Shown: positions 1 through 5,059 of the stretch, in pieces
How the letters are laid out: the number at the start of each line of letters is the position of its first letter
Numbering within the stretch: position 1 is the stretch's first letter
From: Nitrososphaerota archaeon
GTDB lineage: Archaea; Thermoproteota; Nitrososphaeria; Nitrososphaerales; Nitrosopumilaceae
Assembly (NCBI GenBank): GCA_016200035.1
Contig: JACQFM010000088.1
Span: forward strand, 1 to 5,383
Reading direction: 5' to 3'
DNA length: 5,383 bases
The notes under the pieces: model-generated
The model's database searches: none
What the model was told of the DNA's origin: nothing
The model's input: only the letters and a program-made list of their open reading frames with translations
Translations under genes and position numbers: made by a program

Positions 1-572
1 TGGTAAAAGTTCAGATAGATATTGCGAACGGTGAAGAAATACCATTTAAACAAAAAGATTTGAAGCTAAGAGGTTGTGCAATTGAATGTAGAATAAACGC
101 AGAAGATACTTTTCTTGACTTTGCACCGTCAACGGGCCTCGTTTCAGATGTAGACATCCCATCCGGGCCTGGAGTTAGAGTGGATACATATCTTTACCCG
201 GGTTGTACTGTGTCTCCCTACTACGATTCTCTCATGGCAAAGCTTGTGACCTGGGGAGAAACTTTTGAGGAAGCTAGACGAAGAGTCCGATTAGCACTTT
301 CAGAATTTTATATTGAAGGTGTCGAGACCTCAATACCACTCTATAAGACAATAATCGACAGTGAAGAATTTATCAAGGGAGATCTGTCTACAGACTTCCT
401 TGATCGGTTTAAGATTTTGGATAGACTACGTGATGATATAAAAAAGGATGCCCTAAGCAAATCCGACGCAGCTCTTGCGGCAGCAATAATACATTCTGAA
501 TTTCTAAAGAGTATGACAAAACAATACAGAACTAGCAGCATGCGCTGGAAATCGCAATTGGATGTAGCATAA
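1..572 (+). CDS. accC: Biotin carboxylase subunit of acetyl-CoA/propionyl-CoA carboxylase, C-terminal part
   Basis: This is the 3' part of a biotin carboxylase, which carboxylates the biotin of the carrier protein using ATP and bicarbonate in the cytoplasm. The frame is open from base 3, so the gene begins upstream of the window; a TTG at 60 lies inside the conserved region and is not the start. About 189 residues remain of a usual length near 500, so the ATP-grasp core and the catalytic EMNTR segment are outside. Visible are the Q-[IL]-x-I-A-x-G-E stretch (from about base 12), the conserved AIECRINAED block (78-107), SGPGVRVDTY with the Arg at 177-179 that matches E. coli Arg338 (bicarbonate/biotin site), and YYDSLMAKL (219-245). 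A short helical tail follows the usual C-terminal domain. accB follows after 2 bases, so the two are surely co-transcribed. In ammonia-oxidising archaea this enzyme serves the 3-hydroxypropionate/4-hydroxybutyrate cycle. The carboxyltransferase gene is not seen here. Confidence 0.95.
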   Translation, partial: VKVQIDIANGEEIPFKQKDLKLRGCAIECRINAEDTFLDFAPSTGLVSDVDIPSGPGVRVDTYLYPGCTVSPYYDSLMAKLVTWGETFEEARRRVRLALSEFYIEGVETSIPLYKTIIDSEEFIKGDLSTDFLDRFKILDRLRDDIKKDALSKSDAALAAAIIHSEFLKSMTKQYRTSSMRWKSQLDVA

Positions 573-574
573 AA

Positions 575-1087
575 TTGAAACTGAATATAGAAAACCTAGA
601 TCAAAAATTTGATGCTGAACTAGTCCAAATTCTTTCGAATAATGAATACGTAATTACCATACAGGGAAAGGAACGACGACTCAAGATTCTCAACATGGGT
701 TATGATAGGATTGAGTTTATGCTGGATAATGAATATCATTTTGCAAAATATGTTGAGAACACCACCACCAAGATGACAGTAATCATAGATGGTGTACGCA
801 TAAGCTTTGATAAACACACGGATCTGGATAAGATAGTTTACAAAAATTCTGGAATGATATCCGGGGGTGAGTCTCAAGTAAACTTACGAAGTCAGATCCC
901 TGGAAGAATAGTATCAATAAACGTTAAGGTGGGAGATAAAGTGGCAAAAGGCGATGTGATCTGTGTTCTGGAATCTATGAAGATGCAGGTCTCGATCAAA
1001 TCGCACAAGGATGGTATTATCAAAGATATGAAGATAAAGGAAGGAGCATCCGTGGCAAAAAATGATGTTCTAGTGGAAATAGAGTGA
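575..1087 (+). CDS. accB: Biotin carboxyl carrier protein of acyl-CoA carboxylase
   Basis: This 170-residue protein carries the biotin that shuttles the carboxyl group between biotin carboxylase and carboxyltransferase. The C-terminal biotinyl/lipoyl domain (about residues 104-170) begins with LRSQIPGRIVS and holds the biotinylation motif ESMKMQ, with the acceptor Lys136 at bases 980-982. Residues 1-90 form a beta-rich N-terminal domain of the kind found in archaeal carriers that dock on their partner subunits; a polar linker (NSGMISGGES) joins the two. The chosen start is TTG at 575, 2 bases after the accC stop. No ATG fits near the expected N-terminus, and GGATG at 560-564 could act as a weak ribosome binding site. 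The ORF ends cleanly on a hydrophobic-acidic strand typical of the domain. It is in an operon with accC and convergent with the peroxiredoxin gene. Function is secure; the exact start is less so. Confidence 0.94.
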   Translation: MKLNIENLDQKFDAELVQILSNNEYVITIQGKERRLKILNMGYDRIEFMLDNEYHFAKYVENTTTKMTVIIDGVRISFDKHTDLDKIVYKNSGMISGGESQVNLRSQIPGRIVSINVKVGDKVAKGDVICVLESMKMQVSIKSHKDGIIKDMKIKEGASVAKNDVLVEIE

Positions 1088-1138
1088 CAAAATAACTTTA
1101 TTCAAAATTATTTATGACTTTCACTTGTAATGGAAAAA

Positions 1139-1612
1139 TTACTTTCCTTTTTTTAGAAAGTCAATTATTTCTTGGTAGTTTGGCTCGATAAGAGGATTGT
1201 CAGAAACCCATTTGTATACTACAGTTCCCTTCTCATCAACAATAAACACTGAACGTTTAGCTGCATCATATCCCTTCACGTGCAAGAGATCTGGCATCAG
1301 TACATCATAATCTCGTATTGTTGTGCTCTTGTAATCGCCTAATACTGGGAAGTTCAAATGATTCGCTTCTGCAAATGCTTTATTGGCAAATGGACCATCG
1401 TTACTTATTCCAATTACTTGTGCGTCAAGTTTTGACATCTGGTCCCACGAGTCACGGAAAGTACACATCTCCTTAGTACAGACCGGCGAGCTTGCAGCTA
1501 CAAAGAATGAGAGCACTACTTTTTTCCCTCTGAAATCATCCAAGCTTCGCATTTTCAGTTCAGTATCTACCAAGGTAAAGCCTGGAGCCTTGTCGCCTAC
1601 GTTTATAGCCAT
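1139..1612 (-). CDS. Peroxiredoxin, BCP/PrxQ-like (thioredoxin-fold, AhpC/TSA family)
   Basis: This 157-residue cytoplasmic thiol peroxidase should reduce hydrogen or organic peroxides. It has the family's N-terminal GDKAPGFTLVD strand (residues 6-16), an active-site loop with the presumed peroxidatic Cys45 in SSPVCTKEMC, and a second cysteine, Cys50, five residues later. That spacing matches the resolving cysteine of BCP/PrxQ enzymes. Arg120 in AAKRSVFIVD fits the conserved active-site arginine, and PVLGDY (89-94) is also typical. The Pro that normally sits seven residues before the peroxidatic Cys is Val38 here. The frame is open 10 codons further upstream to an ATG at 1642, but I chose the ATG at 1612 because MAINVGDKAP is the normal family N-terminus and a TATA-like element lies about 24 bases before it, fitting a leaderless transcript. 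It is convergent with accB and divergent from nuoA, so probably a single-gene unit. Confidence 0.9.
   Translation of the reverse strand: MAINVGDKAPGFTLVDTELKMRSLDDFRGKKVVLSFFVAASSPVCTKEMCTFRDSWDQMSKLDAQVIGISNDGPFANKAFAEANHLNFPVLGDYKSTTIRDYDVLMPDLLHVKGYDAAKRSVFIVDEKGTVVYKWVSDNPLIEPNYQEIIDFLKKGK
1148..1154 (+). terminator. Possible T-tract terminator of the acc operon
   Basis: A run of seven T residues lies about 60 bases after the accB stop, inside the last codons of the convergent peroxiredoxin gene. Archaeal transcription often ends at such T-rich tracts without a hairpin. On the opposite strand the T tract nearest the peroxiredoxin stop is only five T residues (complement of 1134-1138). 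Both are weak candidates, and only position relative to the gene ends supports them. Confidence 0.3.
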
Positions 1613-1630
1613 TGAAAATGAATTGTAGCT

Positions 1631-1640
1631 GTCATATATC
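1631..1640 (-). promoter_or_regulatory. Candidate TATA box of the peroxiredoxin gene
   Basis: Read on the minus strand this is GATATATGAC, the best TATA-like match upstream of the gene. Its centre is about 24 bases before the ATG at 1612, so transcription would start at or within a few bases of that ATG. Leaderless transcripts of this kind are common in archaea. It supports the 1612 start over the one at 1642. No operator was recognised. Confidence 0.45.
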
Positions 1641-1776
1641 AATCATTAAGATTCTAGCAAATAAGTAATTTACAGTTATGACACGGTTGTAGAATACAAT
1701 AGGATTGTTTGTTGTAATTCTTTTGCATTAATTCTTTTTTTCGACAGTAAGATTTTACTTTGCCACAATATCAAGT

Positions 1777-1786
1777 CTAAATTATT
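1777..1786 (+). promoter_or_regulatory. Weak candidate TATA box of the nuo operon
   Basis: The AT-rich stretch CTAAATTATT is centred about 22-25 bases before the GTG taken as the nuoA start. The nuo promoter must lie somewhere in the 191-base divergent gap 1613-1803, but this match is poor, and other AT-rich stretches (for example around 1725-1758) could serve with a longer leader. No good Shine-Dalgarno sequence precedes nuoA, which is compatible with a leaderless message. Nothing else is recognisable in the gap. Confidence 0.25.
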
Positions 1787-1803
1787 GTGAATGATCGGCA
1801 GAT

Positions 1804-2220
1804 GTGCATAGATTTTTATACTCTGCGAATGGCTTCTTAGCTACTTTGGTAGGAGAGGTAGCTGGTAGCTTTAGTCCAGTTGTTCTGATGTTCGGATTTG
1901 CAATTGTAGCAACGGCTCCTGCTTTACTATTATCTAGAATGATTGCACCAGGGCGAAAAAGCAATCCGGTAAAGTTTCTTCCAATGGAATGTGGCCAAGT
2001 TCCAAGTGGTGAAGGAAGAACACACTTCATGATGCAATATTATGCGTATGTTTTGATGTTTGTAGTTTTTGATGTGATGTCAATTTTTCTGTATGCGTGG
2101 GGTAGTACGTTGCTGAATCTTCCCAAAACCGCTACGCTTCCAATTATAGCTTTTTTGGGAATAATGTTTGCCTCATTTGCCTTTGCTCTATATCAGTCGG
2201 GGAGGCGAAACATTTGGTAA
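1804..2220 (+). CDS. nuoA: Complex I (NADH:quinone oxidoreductase-like) subunit A
   Basis: This 138-residue membrane protein is the NuoA/ND3 subunit, which sits beside NuoH at the quinone cavity of complex I. Three membrane segments are visible at about residues 25-45, 79-100 and 112-131, as in the family. The loop after the first helix has the hallmark MECGQVPSGEG (61-71), with Cys63 matching the conserved ND3 loop cysteine. The second helix carries FDVM (89-92); the usual family motif there is FDxE, so the second acidic residue is missing. The C-terminus ALYQSGRRNIW is like that of thaumarchaeal homologues as I remember them. The start is uncertain: GTG at 1804 is the first start after the in-frame TGA at 1792, and TTG at 1846 is a shorter option. 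An ATG at 1802 lies 2 bases away in another frame. It is the first gene of the nuo operon. Confidence 0.92.
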   Translation: MHRFLYSANGFLATLVGEVAGSFSPVVLMFGFAIVATAPALLLSRMIAPGRKSNPVKFLPMECGQVPSGEGRTHFMMQYYAYVLMFVVFDVMSIFLYAWGSTLLNLPKTATLPIIAFLGIMFASFAFALYQSGRRNIW

Positions 2221-2254
2221 GTTTTAAATCAATAACAGACTATACTAAATTCAT

Positions 2255-2260
2255 GAGGGA
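2255..2260 (+). promoter_or_regulatory. Ribosome binding site that decides the nuoB start
   Basis: GAGGGA lies 6 bases before the TTG at 2267, with the GAGG core 8 bases before it, complementary to part of the anti-Shine-Dalgarno end of 16S rRNA. It supports TTG at 2267 as the nuoB start, since no in-frame ATG or GTG precedes the conserved region after the in-frame TAA at 2246. Confidence 0.5.
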
Positions 2261-2266
2261 CAGCAA

Positions 2267-2782
2267 TTGCTAAAAGAACTGATTACACCAAACGCGGCCA
2301 ATGTATTTGTTGGAAAGTTAGGTGATATTCTCATAAGAGCAGTTGGCAAACCCCTAGAATATGCAATTGACTGGGGCAGGTTGTGGTCTCTATGGCCTGT
2401 GCACATAGAAACCGCATGCTGCAGTGTTGAGTTCGGTGCTGCGTCAGGTCCAAGATTCGATGTCGAAAGGTTTGGAATCATCGAAGCCTTTGGCTCTCTA
2501 AGACAATGTGACTTGGTTGTAGTACAAGGAACTATCACCAGAAAAATGGCGCCACGTTTGAGAATGGTATACGACCAGATGCCAGATCCGAAATATGTAA
2601 TTGCTATGGGTGCCTGCGCAATCACGGGAGGATTATACTTTGACTCCTACAATGTACTTCCAGGAATTGATGGCGTAATTCCAGTGGATGTTTACATCCC
2701 CGGCTGTCCACCAAGACCTGAAACTCTTATACAAGGATGCATACTACTGCAAGAAAAAATTAAGAGAATGAAGGTCAGATAG
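2267..2782 (+). CDS. nuoB: Complex I subunit B (iron-sulfur cluster N2 subunit)
   Basis: This 171-residue subunit holds [4Fe-4S] cluster N2, the last electron carrier before the quinone. All four expected ligands are present: the tandem Cys51-Cys52 in ETACCSVEFG, Cys117 in MGACAITGG and Cys147 in PGCPPRPE. Other family blocks are FGAASGPRFDVERFG (56-70), VVVQGTITRKMAPRL (84-98) and YNVLPGIDGVIPVDVYIPG (128-146). The length is normal for NuoB. The TTG start has a GAGG ribosome binding site; an ATG at 2253 is out of frame by one base and would need an indel to be used. The 46-base gap after nuoA is the longest between ORF ends in this operon apart from the disputed nuoB-nuoC junction. The TAG stop overlaps the region where nuoC-like coding sequence already begins, so the exact C-terminus (RMKVR) may be altered by a lesion there. 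Confidence 0.95.
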   Translation: MLKELITPNAANVFVGKLGDILIRAVGKPLEYAIDWGRLWSLWPVHIETACCSVEFGAASGPRFDVERFGIIEAFGSLRQCDLVVVQGTITRKMAPRLRMVYDQMPDPKYVIAMGACAITGGLYFDSYNVLPGIDGVIPVDVYIPGCPPRPETLIQGCILLQEKIKRMKVR

Positions 2783-2838
2783 TTTCAAAGTTTGGTAACA
2801 AAGCAACCATTGCTTTTGTAAGACCAAACAGGATTAGA

Positions 2839-3240
2839 GTGAATACAAAAAAAGAAGACATTTTGGATATTGCAGCTTACATCCGTGACGAATTGAAATT
2901 TGATCATGCCGAGTCTGTGGCTGGTGTGGATTATCCAAGCTCGAAAGAAATTGAGGTGGTTTATCATCTAGGTTCATACACTGAACCACAGCTTGCAAAA
3001 CAAATACTTAGTTTAGCAACTAGATTGCCAAGGGAAGATGTTCCAAACCCAGGTGAGGATCGAACAAGAATGACCTCCCTGAGAGACATATTTTACAGCG
3101 TGGAATTTCATGAAAGAGAATGTTTTGAGATGTTCGGAGTCTACTTTGAGGGACATCCAGATAATAGAAGACTACTATTACCGGAGGACTGGGCTGACAT
3201 TCCACCCCTAAGAAAAGATTTCAAAATAAAGGGAAGATAA
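2839..3240 (+). CDS. nuoC: Complex I 30 kDa subunit C, N-terminus apparently truncated
   Basis: NuoC is a peripheral subunit that packs against NuoD in the connecting module. From the GTG at 2839 it has 133 residues, somewhat short for the family. The signature is clear: FYSVEFHERECFEMFG (85-100), then GHPDNRRLLLPEDW (105-118) and PPLRKDF (122-128). DHAESVAGVDYP (22-33) and EVVYHLGSY (39-47) precede it. The same frame continues upstream of the GTG with protein-like sequence (from about 2779: IVSKFGNKATIAFVRPNRIR) that looks like the genuine N-terminal part of NuoC. It contains no ATG, GTG or TTG and closes at a TAA at 2761. The true start seems lost, perhaps by a deletion at the nuoB-nuoC junction; an ATA start at 2779 is conceivable but rare. 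AGGA at 2830-2833 could allow initiation at the GTG. The stop is 1 base before nuoD. Confidence 0.88.
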   Translation: MNTKKEDILDIAAYIRDELKFDHAESVAGVDYPSSKEIEVVYHLGSYTEPQLAKQILSLATRLPREDVPNPGEDRTRMTSLRDIFYSVEFHERECFEMFGVYFEGHPDNRRLLLPEDWADIPPLRKDFKIKGR

Positions 3241-3241
3241 A

Positions 3242-4375
3242 ATGACAACACAACTGCCACCTGGTATGCAGCTTGAAAAAGTGGATGACAGAATCATGAC
3301 ACTAAATGTTGGTCCACAACATCCTGGCTCCGGTCATATGAGACTTATCATGAAGGTAGATGGCGACTTTATCGTTTCATGTGATCCAGATCCTGGATAT
3401 GTTCACCGCGGCGAGGAGAAAATGGCCGAATATAGAAATTACATACAAAATATTCCACATCTTGAAAGGCCAGTAATTCACGACTCTTGTAACATTTTGT
3501 ATCCATACTGCCTTGCAGTTGAGGATCTTTTGGCAATCGAAGTACCTGAAAGAGCAAAATACATTCGTGTTATGGCATCTGAGCTTAATCGTTGTGTTTA
3601 TACCCTTTACTGGCTTGCTATCTATGGTATCTTTCTTGGGCATTCCACGATGTTTATGTGGCCGATGGGTGACAGAGAGCTCTTCATCGATCTCTTAGAG
3701 GCAATGTCTGGTGCAAGGGTCACTCATGCGTATTTTGTTCCAGGTGGCATAAGAAATGACATACCAGCAAATTTTGAAGAAAGGTGTCTTAGACAAGTAA
3801 ACTATTTTGAAAAGCGATTAAAAGAGTACGAGGACATTTTCTATCAGAATCCTGTTTTAAAACAAAGAACAGAAGGAGCAGGAATTTTATCTAAAATTGA
3901 TGCAATTCGCCTTGGTACTACAGGTTCTGTGCTTCGCGCCTCTGGCGTGGACTTTGACGTAAGAAAGAAAGAACCTTACGATGTTTATGAGAGCTTGGAT
4001 TTTGAAACGCAGGTGCTCAGAGAAGGTGATTCGTATGCAAGATCGCGAGTACCATACTTGGACATGCTGGAGAGTTGTAGAATAATAAGAGATGCCCTAA
4101 AAAAGATGCCAAAATCTGGTTCGGTCAGAACTAAACTAAAACCCAATCCAAAAGGGGGAAATGATGAAGCCTATCGGAGAGTGGAATCAGGACGAGGCTC
4201 TCTTGGGATGTATATTGTCTCGGACTCAAAAACGGAACCTTACAGAGTGAAGATAAGTGTAGGCTCTTTTAGAAACTTGATCTGCATGCCATATCTTTTG
4301 AAGGGAGAGAAGCTAGGAAACATGCCAGCTGTTTACTGGAGTCTTAATTACTGGCCTGTGGAGGCTGATAGATAA
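3242..4375 (+). CDS. nuoD: Complex I 49 kDa subunit D
   Basis: This 377-residue subunit forms the quinone-reduction site with NuoB and is related to NiFe-hydrogenase large subunits. Family blocks appear in order: GPQHPGSGHMRL (24-35), GYVHRGEEKMAEYRNYIQN (52-70), SELNRCVYTLYWLAIYG (113-129), GDRELFIDLLE (143-153), VPGGIRNDIP (166-175), RASGVDFDVRKKEPYDVY (232-249), GDSYARSRVPYLDM (262-275), ESGRGSLGMY (315-324), PYRVKISVGSFRNL (333-346) and a C-terminal VEADR. None of the hydrogenase nickel-binding CxxC pairs are present, as expected for a NuoD. The quinone loop near residues 27-35 and the position of the quinone-binding Tyr differ from bacterial enzymes (see findings). The ATG start follows the nuoC stop by 1 base, and the stop abuts the nuoH ATG with no gap, so translation is probably coupled. 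The gene is complete and intact. Confidence 0.96.
   Translation: MTTQLPPGMQLEKVDDRIMTLNVGPQHPGSGHMRLIMKVDGDFIVSCDPDPGYVHRGEEKMAEYRNYIQNIPHLERPVIHDSCNILYPYCLAVEDLLAIEVPERAKYIRVMASELNRCVYTLYWLAIYGIFLGHSTMFMWPMGDRELFIDLLEAMSGARVTHAYFVPGGIRNDIPANFEERCLRQVNYFEKRLKEYEDIFYQNPVLKQRTEGAGILSKIDAIRLGTTGSVLRASGVDFDVRKKEPYDVYESLDFETQVLREGDSYARSRVPYLDMLESCRIIRDALKKMPKSGSVRTKLKPNPKGGNDEAYRRVESGRGSLGMYIVSDSKTEPYRVKISVGSFRNLICMPYLLKGEKLGNMPAVYWSLNYWPVEADR
4360..4364 (+). promoter_or_regulatory. Ribosome binding site of nuoH within nuoD
   Basis: GGAGG, the best Shine-Dalgarno match in the window, lies in the last codons of nuoD, 11 bases before the ATG at 4376. The spacing is slightly long, but the match supports that start and translation coupled to nuoD. 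Confidence 0.5.
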
Positions 4376-5059
4376 ATGTCTACAATCGCACCTGATTTTA
4401 GATTAAGCAGATTTGTTGCATCCCTTCCGGATCTTATCTTTTGGGTATTGGTAATATTCACGCTGGTTGGTTTACCAATTGTATTTATCACTCTTTTTTA
4501 TATTCAGCTTCCAGAGATTAACGGAAGTCTTCTTACGCCATACCTTGCGATGACATGGATGGCAGATCCCTCACGCACTCTACCTATCGTAAAATCTCTT
4601 ATCCACACAGAATTTTTCAGGATAGCGGCATTTCCTGGTTTTGGGTTTGCAGCTCTTATTGCAAGTGCTGTCATTTTTATTGAACGAAAGTTTCTTGCAA
4701 AGATGCAACTAAGAGTAGGTCCACTTTATTGCGGTAAGGTAGAGGGAATTTTACAGCTACTAGGTGATGGTCTGAAGCTCATGACAAAAGAGATTATAAT
4801 ACCTGCCAAGGCAGACAAACCAATTTTCTGGTTGGGCCCTCTTCTTTTTGTTGGAACTGCGGGTGCCTTTGTCTCGTTACTTCCAGTTGCAAAAGGATGG
4901 GTTGTGGCAGATATCAATGTGGGACTGCTAGCTGTATTTGCAGTAATTGGATTCTTTCCAATAATCACAGTTCTTATATCATGGGCAGCAAACAGCAAGT
5001 TTCCATTCATTGGGGGAATACGCGCTCTTCACCAAATGATACCTGACAGAAATCGTTGA
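4376..5059 (+). CDS. nuoH: Complex I subunit H, 5' part of a gene interrupted by an internal deletion/frameshift
   Basis: NuoH is the membrane subunit that anchors the connecting arm and lines the quinone chamber. This reading frame gives 227 residues, of which the first 222 are good NuoH. A first membrane helix at about 19-42 is followed by a roughly 40-residue loop, a second helix at about 85-102, then the signature ERKFLAKMQLRVGP (103-116) and GILQLLGDGLKLMTKEIIIP (124-143). Further helices follow at about 151-171 and 181-203, then the conserved SKFPFIGGIRALHQMI (207-222). At that point bacterial and archaeal proteins continue with a conserved SYE-containing helix, but here the frame reads PDRNR and stops. 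The remainder of NuoH resumes in another frame (next entry). Compared with E. coli NuoH about 21 residues are missing. The ATG abuts the nuoD stop. The gene is broken as written, by real mutation or by sequence error. Confidence 0.93.
   Translation: MSTIAPDFRLSRFVASLPDLIFWVLVIFTLVGLPIVFITLFYIQLPEINGSLLTPYLAMTWMADPSRTLPIVKSLIHTEFFRIAAFPGFGFAALIASAVIFIERKFLAKMQLRVGPLYCGKVEGILQLLGDGLKLMTKEIIIPAKADKPIFWLGPLLFVGTAGAFVSLLPVAKGWVVADINVGLLAVFAVIGFFPIITVLISWAANSKFPFIGGIRALHQMIPDRNR

Noticed and set aside
1613..1642. Upstream ATG at 1642 as the peroxiredoxin start, giving 10 extra residues (MIYDSYNSFS)
   Set aside because: The extra residues do not resemble the family N-terminus, and the TATA-like element at 1631-1640 would then lie inside the coding region.
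2221..2266. Internal promoter between nuoA and nuoB (TTTTAAAT at 2222, TATACTAAAT at 2241)
   Set aside because: The gap is AT-rich in general and nuoB has a Shine-Dalgarno-like site, which fits a continuous operon transcript better.
4726..5010. Long open frame on the minus strand opposite nuoH
   Set aside because: It mirrors the codon pattern of nuoH, has no recognisable protein features and lies wholly inside a conserved gene.
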